64,000 bases of DNA, taken from assembly GCF_001586775.1 (NCBI RefSeq), contig NZ_LQXS01000004.1, positions 186,001 through 250,000 on the forward strand, given 5' to 3'. Under the pieces are notes generated by a model. It was not told where the DNA came from. It did no database searches and saw only the letters and a list, made by a program, of their open reading frames with translations. Shown piece by piece: positions 17,606 to 26,646 of this stretch (positions within the stretch are counted from its first letter, which is position 1; the number at the start of each line of letters is the position of its first letter). This stretch comes from Sphingobacterium populi. Lineage in GTDB: Bacteria; Bacteroidota; Bacteroidia; Sphingobacteriales; Sphingobacteriaceae. Position numbers and translations under genes: made by a program.

Positions 17606-19993
17606 ATGAAAACTCGAAACATACTGCTTATTGCCGGTTTAGGTTTGTGCCTTAATGTTACCTCCAGTATAGCACAAGAAAAATTTCTTTATAAAGATGC
17701 TCGCCTTAGTACCAACGAGCGTACGGCCGATCTATTGAGTCATATGACGCTAGAGGAAAAAGTAGGTCAACTATTATGCCCACTCGGATGGGAAATGTAT
17801 ACCAAAGAAGGAAATACAGTAACGTACTCTGATAAATACAAAAATCTGTTGGATAAGCAGCACGTAGGTATGTTTTGGGCAGTTTTTCGTGCAGATCCTT
17901 GGACACAGAAAACGCTTGAAAATGGACTAACACCTGCGTTAGCTGCTGAAGCAGCCAACGCCATGCAGCGCTATGCCGTGGAAGAAACTCGTCTGGGAAT
18001 TCCAATTTTCATCGCAGAAGAAGCACCACATGGTCATATGGCTATTGGCACTACGGTTTTCCCGACAGGAATTGGTATGGCCTCTACGTGGAATCCTGCA
18101 TTACAAGAGCAAGTTTCGGCGGTTTCGGCCAAAGAAGTTCGTCTTCAAGGCGGGCACATTGGTTACGGCCCAGTTTTAGATCTTTCGCGTGATCCACGTT
18201 GGTCGCGTGTAGAAGAAGCCTACGGCGAAGATCCCGTATTGAGTGGTGCAATGGGCGCTGCGGCGGCAAAAGGAGCTGGTGCAGGCGATCTAAAAAATCC
18301 ATTTTCCGTAATTTCCACAATCAAACATTTCATCGCTTACGGAATACCTGAAGGCGGCCATAATGGCAATAGTGCCATCATCGGGCAGCGAGAATTGCAC
18401 GAAAGCTTTTTGCCACCGTTTTTCAAAACTGTAGAAGCAGGTGCATTATCGGTGATGACGGCTTACAACTCCATTGATGGTATTCCATGTACGGCAGATG
18501 GTTATTTATTGACTGATGTGCTACGCAAAGATTGGGGTTTCGATGGTTTTGTCGTTTCTGATCTAGGAAGTATAGATGGTATATATTCTAGTCACCGCGT
18601 AGCATCATCTTTGCAAGAAGCCGGAACAATGGCATTAGATGCCGGAGTGGATGTCGATTTAGGTGCACGTCCTTTTGTAGAGCTGATTGATGCGATTGAG
18701 TCCGGAAAAATCGCTATGGCCAAGATTGACAGTGCCGCGGCACGCGTACTTCGTTTGAAGTTTGATATGGGTTTGTTTGAAAACCCCTACCGCGATCCCA
18801 AAGCCGCCGGACGCGAAGTACGAAGCAAAGCACACGTAGCTGTATCACGCAAAGCAGCTCAGGAATCTATCGTCTTGCTTGAGAATAAAAGCAATGTATT
18901 GCCACTATACGCAAAGAAGATCAAGAAAATTGCGGTTATTGGTCCAAATGCCAATACTCCTTACAATCAGTTGGGCGATTATACAGCACCACAAGAGCGT
19001 ACTGCAATCCGTACGGTGTTAGATGGTGTGAAAGCGAAAGTTCCTTCAGCAGAGGTAATCTATGCGAAGGGAACAGCCATTCGTGATACGACGCAGTCTG
19101 ATATTGCGGCAGCAGTGCAGGCAGCACGGCAATCTGATGTCGCAATTGTCGTCGTCGGAGGATCAAGTGCACGCGATTTTGAAACCAAATACATCGAAAC
19201 TGGAGCGGCTGTAGCCGATGCCAAATCACTGAGCGATATGGAAAGTGGTGAAGGTTTTGATCGATCTACATTGGATTTGTTGGGTGACCAAATAAAATTA
19301 CTGGAAGCGATCAAAGAAACTGGTAAACCGATGATTGTCGTTTACATCCAAGGCAGACCACTCAATATGAATTGGGCACATGAACATGCTGATGCCTTAT
19401 TGAATGCTTGGTATCCTGGTCAAGAAGGTGGAAATGCCATTGCCGATGTCATCTTTGGAGATTATAATCCAGCAGGAAGATTGCCGATCTCGGTGCCACG
19501 TTCGGTAGGTCAATTGCCAGTTTATTATAATAAAAAAGTGCCTAAAGGGCATGATTATGTAGAAACATTAGCTTCGCCATTGTACACATTTGGATATGGA
19601 AAGAGCTTTACTGAGTTTGGTTATAGCGATCTAAAAATAAAGGATCAGGCAGATGGCAGCCTTGAGATTAGTTTTGAAGTTAAAAACACAGGATCGCTTT
19701 CTGGTGACGAAGTTGTGCAACTATATGTGCGCGACGAATTTGCTTCTACCGTACAACCTATCAAACAGTTGAAAAAATTTGATCGTATACACTTGGCAGC
19801 AGGAAAATCGAAGCAAGTGATTTTTGTGTTACAGCCAGAAGATCTCTCTGTTATCAATCCTAAGATGGAACGCGTCATGGAAGCGGGTAGCTTTCATATA
19901 ATGGTAGGTGCGTCTTCTAACGATATCCGCTTAGAAGACAAAGTACAGATCAGCACAACCGTGAAGCTGCCATTATATGGCAAAATAAAATAA
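17606..19993 (+). CDS. Glycoside hydrolase family 3 (beta-glucosidase/xylosidase type)
   Basis: An exported exo-acting glycosidase of about 795 residues. The signal peptide begins MKTRNILLIAGLGLCLN and is cut near SSIAQ-E. The GH3 N-terminal TIM barrel contains GIPIFIAEEAPHG, DLSRDPRWSRVEEAYGED, TIKHFIAYG and the nucleophile Asp in GFDGFVVSDLGS. The second alpha/beta sandwich follows (IAVIGPNANTP, PLNMNWA), then a fibronectin type III-like C-terminal domain with GDEVVQLYVRD. The acid/base residue cannot be fixed by eye. Likely substrate is a beta-linked plant or fungal oligosaccharide; specificity is unknown. Alternative starts at 17561 or 17600 precede the signal peptide. A strong hairpin ends the gene. 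Confidence 0.93.
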   Translation: MKTRNILLIAGLGLCLNVTSSIAQEKFLYKDARLSTNERTADLLSHMTLEEKVGQLLCPLGWEMYTKEGNTVTYSDKYKNLLDKQHVGMFWAVFRADPWTQKTLENGLTPALAAEAANAMQRYAVEETRLGIPIFIAEEAPHGHMAIGTTVFPTGIGMASTWNPALQEQVSAVSAKEVRLQGGHIGYGPVLDLSRDPRWSRVEEAYGEDPVLSGAMGAAAAKGAGAGDLKNPFSVISTIKHFIAYGIPEGGHNGNSAIIGQRELHESFLPPFFKTVEAGALSVMTAYNSIDGIPCTADGYLLTDVLRKDWGFDGFVVSDLGSIDGIYSSHRVASSLQEAGTMALDAGVDVDLGARPFVELIDAIESGKIAMAKIDSAAARVLRLKFDMGLFENPYRDPKAAGREVRSKAHVAVSRKAAQESIVLLENKSNVLPLYAKKIKKIAVIGPNANTPYNQLGDYTAPQERTAIRTVLDGVKAKVPSAEVIYAKGTAIRDTTQSDIAAAVQAARQSDVAIVVVGGSSARDFETKYIETGAAVADAKSLSDMESGEGFDRSTLDLLGDQIKLLEAIKETGKPMIVVYIQGRPLNMNWAHEHADALLNAWYPGQEGGNAIADVIFGDYNPAGRLPISVPRSVGQLPVYYNKKVPKGHDYVETLASPLYTFGYGKSFTEFGYSDLKIKDQADGSLEISFEVKNTGSLSGDEVVQLYVRDEFASTVQPIKQLKKFDRIHLAAGKSKQVIFVLQPEDLSVINPKMERVMEAGSFHIMVGASSNDIRLEDKVQISTTVKLPLYGKIK

Positions 19994-20001
19994 GTACGAT
20001 A

Positions 20002-20056
20002 CCATTATATAACAAAAGCCCAGAATTGTTAATTCTGGGCTTTTGTTATATAATGG
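20002..20056. terminator. Bidirectional terminator, perfect 26-base arms
   Basis: Arms 20002-20027 and 20031-20056 are perfectly complementary with a 3-base loop. The GC core AGCCCAGAATT is flanked by A/T tracts on both sides. It separates the GH3 gene (+) from the small exported-protein gene (-). Confidence 0.93.
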
Positions 20057-20063
20057 ATTTTAA

Positions 20064-20519
20064 TTAAGAACGCTTACGGCCTTCCCATTTTGCTCCACTG
20101 CGTTTACCATCGGTTGATCTTCGTTCAGCTTGCTTCTTAAGTAGTTCGGCATATTTCTGTTTCTGATTATTATCCAGCAAAGCCTCTATCTTACGATCGG
20201 TTTGCGCTCTCAGTTCTTTCATATTGTTGCGCTCAGCGTCTCTCTTACCATCCGAAGTATTGTAAAGAGCTTGCGCATTTTTAGATTGGTCTAATAACAG
20301 TTTGTGGATAGATTCTTTTTGCGATGAAGTCAAGTTTAGCTCCTTATTAAGATGTTCCAATTTGGCCTTTGCTCGCGCTTCTGGATCCTTGCTAAAACCA
20401 TTACGTTCCATCTTCGCGCGATTACGCTTCTGACCATCTTTGTTTGTGTCATTGCTAGTTTGTGCTTGTGCTGCGTTTAGTCCTACTAATAACGCTAATG
20501 CCATCATTAAATTTTTCAT
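20064..20519 (-). CDS. Small exported Lys/Arg-rich protein (Spy/CpxP- or DUF4890-like)
   Basis: A 151-residue protein with a clear signal peptide (MKNLMMALALLVGLNAAQAQ). The mature part is charged and helical: AKLEHLNKELNLTSSQKESI, then LRAQTDRKIEALLDNNQKQ and a basic tail. The LNLTSSQK and LLDNNQKQKY pattern resembles the paired LTxxQ-type helices of Spy/CpxP periplasmic proteins. This is pattern-based, and the function is unknown. An AAGGAG stretch (20527-20532 on the reverse strand) lies seven bases before the ATG, an SD-like site rare in this genome. It is the downstream neighbour of lpxK but on its own hairpin boundary. Confidence 0.75.
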   Translation of the reverse strand: MKNLMMALALLVGLNAAQAQTSNDTNKDGQKRNRAKMERNGFSKDPEARAKAKLEHLNKELNLTSSQKESIHKLLLDQSKNAQALYNTSDGKRDAERNNMKELRAQTDRKIEALLDNNQKQKYAELLKKQAERRSTDGKRSGAKWEGRKRS

Positions 20520-20604
20520 AATATTTCTCCTTTTTTCTTTTAACAAAAGTGGAGAATACAAATTAGATAATATAAAAACCAACAGTTTTTAACTTCCTTT
20601 AAGG

Positions 20605-21657
20605 TTAATTTACACTATATCGCTCCAGTATGTTAATTACATCCTGACGGATGCGTTCCTCGGCATCGAAAACAAAGGTGATGGGTATGTAAAAGCTAGG
20701 AATTTCGGCCAATTTATCGAGAGATAAACGCTGCGCATCCTTTTCGGTTGTTATGAGAATCGTATCTCCTCGCATTTTCAAAGCATCGTAAGCAGATCGA
20801 ATACGTGCGTAATCTGTAGAAGTAAACAGGTGATGATCTGGCAAGGCAATACTTTCAACTACATTAGTTTGCTGCCGCAAATAATGTGATAGCGGCGACG
20901 GGTTTGCAATGCCAGTTACCAACAGTACGTGTTGTTTTTGTAAATCAACTACCTCTGGATAGTGTAAATTATTCGGTCGAGAAAGCGCTTTAGGTGCGCC
21001 ATAAGCAATCGAAGCGAAGTAGATAGGCGCTTCACTATGTTTGCGCAACCGACGTGTGATAGCGCATTTTTGCTGCTCAGTCACACCTTGTGGCACTTTA
21101 GTGATTACAATAATATGCGCTCTTTTTGCCTGAGGTAATAAATCTCTGAAATTACCAGTGGGTAGTGGAATAACCGGGCCAAGTAAGGAATTGAACTCAA
21201 ACAGCAAAATATTGCAACTGGCAGCTACACGCCGATGCTGATAGGCATCGTCCAACAGGATTAAATTGTGATCGTCTATTAAAGTTTCGATGCCTGTACG
21301 TCGGTCTTCGCAAACGGCTACCGTGAGGTGCGGAAATTTCCGCTTGAATTGCAACGGTTCGTCGCCCGACTGTGTTGCGTGATCATCTATTTGCACATAT
21401 CTAAAACCCTTTGTCTTGCGGCCATAACCACGACTCAATGTTGCTATAGAATATTCCTTATCAAACCAACGGATTAAGCATTCTGTCATCGGCGTTTTGC
21501 CGCTGCCTCCGACAGCGAGATTACCAATGACAATACTACGTACAGGATAACTTTTGCTTTTCAATACGGCCAGATCGTACAAGACATTACGTAGCCAGAT
21601 AGCAAAGCCGTATAATAGGGAGATCGGCAGTAAAAGCCAGCGCAACACCCGGATCAT
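20605..21657 (-). CDS. lpxK: Tetraacyldisaccharide 4'-kinase LpxK
   Basis: LpxK phosphorylates the lipid A disaccharide on the inner face of the inner membrane. The 350-residue protein starts with a hydrophobic membrane-attached segment (residues 4-28) and then Walker A GNLAVGGSGKTPMTE. It continues with TLSRGYGRKTKG, QSGDEPLQF, the ATP-site DDAYQHRRV and TEKDAQRL, all typical. It overlaps gldH by four bases and is read in the block ricT-gldH-lpxK. An envelope lipid gene beside gldH and ricT is a known Bacteroidota neighbourhood. The gene is complete. Confidence 0.96.
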   Translation of the reverse strand: MIRVLRWLLLPISLLYGFAIWLRNVLYDLAVLKSKSYPVRSIVIGNLAVGGSGKTPMTECLIRWFDKEYSIATLSRGYGRKTKGFRYVQIDDHATQSGDEPLQFKRKFPHLTVAVCEDRRTGIETLIDDHNLILLDDAYQHRRVAASCNILLFEFNSLLGPVIPLPTGNFRDLLPQAKRAHIIVITKVPQGVTEQQKCAITRRLRKHSEAPIYFASIAYGAPKALSRPNNLHYPEVVDLQKQHVLLVTGIANPSPLSHYLRQQTNVVESIALPDHHLFTSTDYARIRSAYDALKMRGDTILITTEKDAQRLSLDKLAEIPSFYIPITFVFDAEERIRQDVINILERYSVN

Positions 21658-22127
21658 GGCTGTTTCGCGATTACTAAACCGACATCGGTAATGCCCTTTA
21701 AGTGATGATCTTGCATATGATGCTGCACCGAAAAGTGATAAACGCCCGTATCTGAAAAATGGTGCATTTTTAAAACTGAGTGTTTAATATGATACAAGTT
21801 GCCAGCAGATTTTCCAATCCAACGGCCATCTTCCTTTGCCAACGACAATTCTACTGAATAGGTCGTATCTGTATGTGAAGCAAGCTGTTGTTGCACAGTA
21901 AAGACCAGATTGGTGTACGGATAAAAGTTACTATGCCGCACATTTACCGCGATCTCGTATGCTTGTGCAGTATCGGTAATGCGCGTGGTGAAAAGCGCTA
22001 CAGAATCTCTGTTCCAGCTATAATCGTCGATTCTGGTATTTTTCTCGTATGCGATGTGTGGATCGCAGGATGCCAACAGCAATAAATAGCATAAGCTCAA
22101 ATATATCAGGCTCTGTGCATTTAGCAT
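21654..22127 (-). CDS. gldH: GldH-type gliding-motility/envelope lipoprotein
   Basis: A 157-residue lipoprotein with signal segment IYLSLCYLLLLASC; the lipid-attachment Cys is residue 21. The start of the mature part, CDPHIAYEKNTRIDDYSWNRD, and the WIGKSAGNLYHIKH and VQHHMQDHHLKGITDVGL stretches match the GldH family. GldH is needed for gliding in Flavobacterium, but homologues are widespread in non-gliding Bacteroidota, so motility should not be assumed. It overlaps lpxK by four bases and starts two bases after the ricT-tail frame, so translation is probably coupled. Confidence 0.86.
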   Translation of the reverse strand: MLNAQSLIYLSLCYLLLLASCDPHIAYEKNTRIDDYSWNRDSVALFTTRITDTAQAYEIAVNVRHSNFYPYTNLVFTVQQQLASHTDTTYSVELSLAKEDGRWIGKSAGNLYHIKHSVLKMHHFSDTGVYHFSVQHHMQDHHLKGITDVGLVIAKQP

Positions 22128-22128
22128 G

Positions 22129-22404
22129 TTATTCGGTCTTGCTATCGTTATTATTATTTTTTCTATCGCGGTTTCTGTTATTGTTGTTGCGTCTTTTTGG
22201 GCGCGGTTTTGCGGCTCCCTCTGCTTTGTCAGCAGCAGCTATTTTTGGTTTCGGTTGTTCTGCAGAATTCACTTTGTCTGCTTTAGCTTGTGGCTGTCTA
22301 GGCGGTCGCGAAGTTCTGTTTTCTGCAGCTTTTTGCGGGGCTTCACCAGTTCCATTCTTGTTAGCTGGCTTTTTCTTACGACGTTTTTTTCTTGTTGCGG
22401 TCAT
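22129..22404 (-). CDS. Basic low-complexity tail frame, probably the displaced C-terminus of RicT
   Basis: A 91-residue frame rich in Lys, Arg, Pro and Asn, with no domain (MTATRKKRRKKKPANKNG start; RRNNNNRNRDR near the end). It overlaps the ricT end by 29 bases in another frame. Removing one base from the 7-T run at 22384-22390 (an A7 run on the coding strand) joins RicT ...NKK to this frame as a continuous KKKRRKKKP basic tail. RicT homologues in this group commonly end in such low-complexity basic tails (from memory, not checked). So I read it as the RicT tail separated by an indel or by slippage, rather than an independent gene. Confidence 0.55.
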   Translation of the reverse strand: MTATRKKRRKKKPANKNGTGEAPQKAAENRTSRPPRQPQAKADKVNSAEQPKPKIAAADKAEGAAKPRPKRRNNNNRNRDRKNNNNDSKTE

Positions 22405-23512
22405 CCAACCGTGTCAAACTATCTTGTCCAACGACATTTTCATAGTCATAATTTACCGGTTTAACCTTTGTTTCTTCTGGCTCCACATACAGCAATTCAG
22501 CTGGCTTTTGTCCGCCTTTGTTCATTTGCACAAACTCACGAACTTTATCTACGGTCAGAGGAATCCAGTTTTCTGCTTTCGGGTACGAAAACCACATGGT
22601 TTTTTTGAAAATATCGGTTTTCTGCAAGTATGCCATGCCGATCTCTGTATCTATGCGATCGATATCGGTCGGAATATCCTTCAGGGCATCCATATAGCTA
22701 TCCAACTCGTAGTTCAAGCAACACTTCAACTTGCCACATTGTCCGGCCAGTTTCAAGGTGTTTAACGAAAGATTTTGATAGCGCGCAGCTGAGGTCGAAA
22801 CGGTTTTAAAATCCGTCAACCAAGTTGAACAGCACAATTCTCGTCCGCAAGAACCAATACCTCCTAAGCGGCTCGCTTCTTGTCGCATACCGATTTGTCG
22901 CATTTCTATCCGAATGCGGAAAGATTCGGCCATACGCTTGATCAATTCGCGAAAATCGACGCGGCCATCAGCCGTGTAATAAAATGTCGCTTTGGTCTTG
23001 TCGCCTTGATAATCGACATCAGAGATTTTCATGGACAAACCTAGATTCAATGCTAAAGTCCGAGCGCGGTGCATGGTTTCCCACTCCAACTCTTTGGCGG
23101 CATTAAACTTTTCGATGTCTTTCTCCGTAGCCTTGCGATATACTTTTTTGGCCACGTCTTCTGGTTTGACGCGGTTTTTCTTAAGTTGTAAACGAACCAA
23201 CTCACCGGTAAGTGATACGTGGCCAATATCATAGCCACCCGTAGAAGGTTCTACGGCCACCATTTCGCCCATTTCAAGATAAAGGTTTTCGCTATTCACA
23301 AAAAACTCCTTTCTGGAGCCTTTGAAGCGCACTTCTACTATATCAAACGGTTTATAATTAGAAGGCAGATCCATGTCGGTCAGCCAATCGTAAACATCCA
23401 ATTTATTGCATCCGCTGGTCATGCACGTGCCGTTGTTATTACAACCTGCTGGTACTGTACCCAGAGATTTGCTTCCGCAACCTCCGCCGGATGCGCAACT
23501 TCCACATCCCAT
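22376..23512 (-). CDS. ricT: RicT/PSP1 domain protein (regulatory iron-sulphur complex subunit)
   Basis: A 378-residue member of the PSP1/RicT family. In Bacillus RicT forms a complex with RicA and RicF that helps RNase Y mature transcripts; its role in Bacteroidota is not established. The N-terminus is Cys-rich (MGCGSCASGGGCGSK, then CMTSGCNKL). The PSP1 core holds VEVRFKGSRKEFF, YTADGRVDFRELIKR, GIGSCGRELCCSTWL and AGQCGKLKCCLNYE, with the conserved Cys set of the family. The reading frame ends DRNKKKTS-stop within an A7 run, which looks abrupt; see the overlapping basic tail frame. It starts four bases after the holB stop. Confidence 0.88.
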   Translation of the reverse strand: MGCGSCASGGGCGSKSLGTVPAGCNNNGTCMTSGCNKLDVYDWLTDMDLPSNYKPFDIVEVRFKGSRKEFFVNSENLYLEMGEMVAVEPSTGGYDIGHVSLTGELVRLQLKKNRVKPEDVAKKVYRKATEKDIEKFNAAKELEWETMHRARTLALNLGLSMKISDVDYQGDKTKATFYYTADGRVDFRELIKRMAESFRIRIEMRQIGMRQEASRLGGIGSCGRELCCSTWLTDFKTVSTSAARYQNLSLNTLKLAGQCGKLKCCLNYELDSYMDALKDIPTDIDRIDTEIGMAYLQKTDIFKKTMWFSYPKAENWIPLTVDKVREFVQMNKGGQKPAELLYVEPEETKVKPVNYDYENVVGQDSLTRLDDRNKKKTS

Positions 23513-23516
23513 ATGT

Positions 23517-24665
23517 CTATATATATATTGAGTCCGCCTGTTGGCGGAACGTTTTGTATTTGAACAATAAAACCAACTGCAAAGATAGGTCTAAAAATAA
23601 TATTTTAGCATTGGCATTACGCTCGACGGCGTAATGCGTTTTCTCCAGTAGATCTATCCCTGCGCTTAATTGTTCCAGAGTAAATATTTCACTAAATTTA
23701 GTAATAAAATCTAATTCTTTGTCTTGCAGGAAGATCAAACTTTCCAACCCTTGCGATTTCAAGACGATTTGTCGCATCATGCCGATGGTATACATCAGGA
23801 AGTTTTTCTGATTTTCGCGACCCAATTTTGGAAAATCAATTTCTGCTAGTTGAATCAGCTTCAGGCCTGTATCAGTTACCACATAACGCAACCATTGGAT
23901 CATCAGATCAAAATAGGCATTGCTATCGCTCTGTAGCAATTCCATCGCAGATTGCAAATTACCGTCTGCCAGGAAAGAAATCTCGCCAGCTTTGAGCGGA
24001 TCTATACCCTTGTTTTCTATAAGATATTGATTGACATCAGTATGCGTCAGCTTGTTTATTTTCACCAACTGCGTTCGCGAAATGATGGTATTCAAGATGC
24101 GATCCTGATTTTCTGCAACCAGTAGAAATAAAGTTTTCTCAGGCGGCTCTTCAATTAGCTTCAACAAAGCATTGCCCTGCGTATCTAGATATTCTGGGAG
24201 CCACATAATCAGCACCTTATATTCAGCTTCGAATGCTTTAAAGCTGAGTTTCTTGATGATATCGTGTACCTCCGCAATATTGATATTCGCCTGTTTGTTT
24301 TGAGCGTCAAACTGCGCTCGCCAAGTATTCATCCCCAGATAAGGATTTTCTGACAGCGCTTGGCGCCACGCTTCGATATAGTTGACGGCTACTTCGCCAG
24401 ATGATTTAGCAAAGAATGGATAGGAAAAGTGCAGATCCGGATGAATCAGTTTTTCGTATTTGCGGCAAGAAGCACAGAGGCCACAGCTATCGTTTGGCTG
24501 TTTATCTTCACAATTAACAAATTGAGCGTAGGCGATCGCCAGCGATAAGGAGCCCGAGCCCTCTGGCCCGAGAAATAATTGGGCATGACTTACCCGGTTA
24601 TCTTGCACTGTACGTACGAGATGTTGTTTAACGCTGTCGTGACCTATAATTTTTTCAAAACGCAT
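23517..24665 (-). CDS. holB: DNA polymerase III delta-prime-like clamp loader subunit
   Basis: A 382-residue AAA+ clamp-loader subunit that helps load the DnaN clamp (encoded next door). It begins MRFEKIIGHDSVKQHLVRTV, with QLFLGPEGSGSLSLAIAYA at the nucleotide site. The Lys-Thr of a working Walker A is replaced by Ser-Leu, as expected of a non-ATP-hydrolysing delta-prime. Four cysteines in a C-x-D...CGLCASC zinc module follow (about residues 55-70), then LLKLIEEPPEKTLFLLV and the sensor region IISRTQLV. The start at 24665 is the first Met with family homology. It lies divergent from dnaN, 87 bases away, so both share a short regulatory gap. Confidence 0.88.
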   Translation of the reverse strand: MRFEKIIGHDSVKQHLVRTVQDNRVSHAQLFLGPEGSGSLSLAIAYAQFVNCEDKQPNDSCGLCASCRKYEKLIHPDLHFSYPFFAKSSGEVAVNYIEAWRQALSENPYLGMNTWRAQFDAQNKQANINIAEVHDIIKKLSFKAFEAEYKVLIMWLPEYLDTQGNALLKLIEEPPEKTLFLLVAENQDRILNTIISRTQLVKINKLTHTDVNQYLIENKGIDPLKAGEISFLADGNLQSAMELLQSDSNAYFDLMIQWLRYVVTDTGLKLIQLAEIDFPKLGRENQKNFLMYTIGMMRQIVLKSQGLESLIFLQDKELDFITKFSEIFTLEQLSAGIDLLEKTHYAVERNANAKILFLDLSLQLVLLFKYKTFRQQADSIYI

Positions 24666-24677
24666 AGCAGATTCGTA

Positions 24678-24685
24678 CAAAAGTA
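24678..24685 (-). promoter_or_regulatory. Putative -7 box of holB
   Basis: CAAAAGTA reads TACTTTTG on the reverse strand, a match to TAnnTTTG. It ends 12 bases before the holB ATG. A partial TTT -33 element lies about 18 bases upstream. Confidence 0.5.
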
Positions 24686-24752
24686 ACGAAAAAAGCTTGG
24701 AAGAAAGTTGGAATCTTTTTGTATTATTGCAGTATAAAATAGCCAACGACAA

Positions 24753-25874
24753 ATGAGGTTTATCGTATCCACATCCACTTTATTAAAGCAATTGCAGGCC
24801 ATTAGCGGAGCATCTAGTAGCAGCACGGTTTTGCCTATTTTGGAGAACTTTTTGTTCGAAATTAAAGACAACGAACTAACGATCTCGGCGACTGATTTGC
24901 AGACCAGTATGGTGACTTCGTTGCAAATTGAAGCCAAAGAAGAAGGTCGTGTTGCCATGCCATCCAAGATCCTGATCGAGACGTTGAAAACGCTCCCAGA
25001 TCAACCGGTTGCTTTCTCCGTGGATACCGCCACGATGGCTATTGAAATCAGCGCGGGAGATGGTAAATACAAATTGAGTGGCGAGAATGCGGATGATTTT
25101 CCGAAAATACCTGTAGTAGACAATATCTCTACGGTGAATATCGCGGCTCCGATATTAGCAGAAGCCATCAGCAAAACTATTTTTGCAGTAAGTAGCGATG
25201 AGCTAAGACCGGCGATGTCGGGTGTATATGTGCAATTGGCGGAGCAGTCGATTACTTTTGTATCTACAGATGCGCACAAATTGGTGCGCTACCGCCGTAC
25301 AGATATTGGTGCGGAAAAACCGACATCGTTAATTTTGCCTAAAAAAGCCTTGAATCTGTTGAAGTCTTCATTGCCTTCGGAAGATATCAATGTATCTATC
25401 GAATACAATAATACCAACGCATTTTTTCAATTCGGTCATGTATCGTTGATCTGCCGATTGATCGACGAGCGTTACCCAGATTACGAAGCGGTGATTCCTC
25501 AGGTAAACCCTAATAAGTTGACCGTAGAACGAGCGAGTTTCTTGAACTCCTTGCGTCGCGTTGTAATCTTCGCTAACAAAACCACGCATCAAGTACGATT
25601 GAAAATTTCGGGAAGCGAATTGCATATTTCTGCCGAAGATTTGGACTTCTCCAACGAGGCACACGAGCGTTTGAGCTGCCAGTACGAAGGAGATGATATG
25701 GAGATCGGATTCAATGCTCGCTTTTTAGTAGAAATGCTGAACAATCTTGGCTCGGACGAAGTGACATTAGAGATGAGTACACCAAATCGTGCCGGATTAT
25801 TGTTCCCAGCCCTCAAAGAAGAGAGCGAAGATGTACTGATGTTGGTCATGCCGGTCATGTTAAACAATAATTAG
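24753..25874 (+). CDS. dnaN: DNA polymerase III beta sliding clamp
   Basis: The beta clamp is the ring that keeps the replicase on DNA. The 373-residue protein opens MRFIVSTSTLLKQLQAISG and has three clamp repeats, with LPILENFLFEIKDNELTISA in the first, ADDFPKIP and STDAHKLVRYRR in the second, and the final ...EDVLMLVMPVMLNN carrying the usual MPM-like C-terminus. It heads a short unit with dedA 14 bases downstream. dnaA is 7 kb away and recF is not adjacent, unlike the common dnaA-dnaN-recF arrangement. Confidence 0.97.
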   Translation: MRFIVSTSTLLKQLQAISGASSSSTVLPILENFLFEIKDNELTISATDLQTSMVTSLQIEAKEEGRVAMPSKILIETLKTLPDQPVAFSVDTATMAIEISAGDGKYKLSGENADDFPKIPVVDNISTVNIAAPILAEAISKTIFAVSSDELRPAMSGVYVQLAEQSITFVSTDAHKLVRYRRTDIGAEKPTSLILPKKALNLLKSSLPSEDINVSIEYNNTNAFFQFGHVSLICRLIDERYPDYEAVIPQVNPNKLTVERASFLNSLRRVVIFANKTTHQVRLKISGSELHISAEDLDFSNEAHERLSCQYEGDDMEIGFNARFLVEMLNNLGSDEVTLEMSTPNRAGLLFPALKEESEDVLMLVMPVMLNNN

Positions 25875-25888
25875 TCAGCACCGCTACG

Positions 25889-26560
25889 ATGACGGATTTT
25901 TTATATGGAATCATTGATTTCATCTTACACATAGACGATCATCTGATACAGCTGATAGCTGATTATAAGTATTGGATTTACGCGATCTTGTTTTTGATCA
26001 TTTTTGTGGAGACAGGATTGGTGGTGATGCCCTTCTTACCAGGAGATTCGCTTTTGTTTGCTGTAGGAATGTTTGCTGCTCAGGGACAACTGAACATTTA
26101 CTTCTGTTTAATTCTGATGTTTATCGCTGCAATATTGGGCGATGCATGCAACTACCTCATCGGTAAATATGCCGGTGATCGATTTGTACGCCTACGGTTG
26201 TTCAACAAACAACTCGTTAAAGACGAATACATCGAGAAAACCAATCAATTTTACGAGAAACATGGCCCTCAGACGATCATTATCGCCCGATTTGTACCTA
26301 TTGTAAGAACTTTTGCACCATTTGTGGCAGGTATTGGACATATGAATTATGGCCGCTTTTTTACATACAATGTTATCGGCGGTTTTGTATGGGTATTTGG
26401 TATCATCTTAGTCGGTTATTTCTTAGGCAACATTCCGGTGGTGGCAGATAACTTCGAAAAAGTTGTTTTAGGGATCATCCTAGTATCTGTATTGCCGATC
26501 ATTTATGGTTTCTTCAAGGAGCGCATGGCATCTCGCAAGGCTCGAACTGAGGGTATGTAA
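25889..26560 (+). CDS. DedA/SNARE-associated family membrane protein
   Basis: A 223-residue multi-pass inner-membrane protein of the DedA family (lipid scramblase-like envelope-maintenance proteins). FVETGLVVMPFLPGDSLLF, AAILGDACNYLIGKYAGDR, EKTNQFYEKHGPQTIIIARF and PIVRTFAPFVAGIGHMNYG are the defining motifs; the re-entrant G-R-F and R-T segments are present. Predicted membrane spans lie at about residues 30-50, 60-80, 140-160, 175-190 and 195-215. It is co-oriented with and 14 bases after dnaN. Substrate is unknown. Confidence 0.93.
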   Translation: MTDFLYGIIDFILHIDDHLIQLIADYKYWIYAILFLIIFVETGLVVMPFLPGDSLLFAVGMFAAQGQLNIYFCLILMFIAAILGDACNYLIGKYAGDRFVRLRLFNKQLVKDEYIEKTNQFYEKHGPQTIIIARFVPIVRTFAPFVAGIGHMNYGRFFTYNVIGGFVWVFGIILVGYFLGNIPVVADNFEKVVLGIILVSVLPIIYGFFKERMASRKARTEGM

Positions 26561-26646
26561 TGATTACTGATAGATATCTTTACTGCTAATACACGATATC
26601 TTCTTTTGCTCGAGAGATTATCAATCAATTTTCATATAGGTTTTCG

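Noticed and set aside
22049-22765. Long plus-strand frame of 238 residues
   Set aside because: It is antisense to ricT, its tail and gldH; low-complexity Leu/Ser composition is the mirror of the Lys/Arg-rich tail.
23424-23429. Additional parS (CACGTG core)
   Set aside because: The flanks (ATG-CACGTG-CCG) do not match the parS consensus; the same is true of the CACGTG at 27829-27834.
24741-24755. Shared 13-base string TAGCCAACGACAA before dnaN and near 39570 (reverse)
   Set aside because: Only two copies, no other shared context; likely chance.
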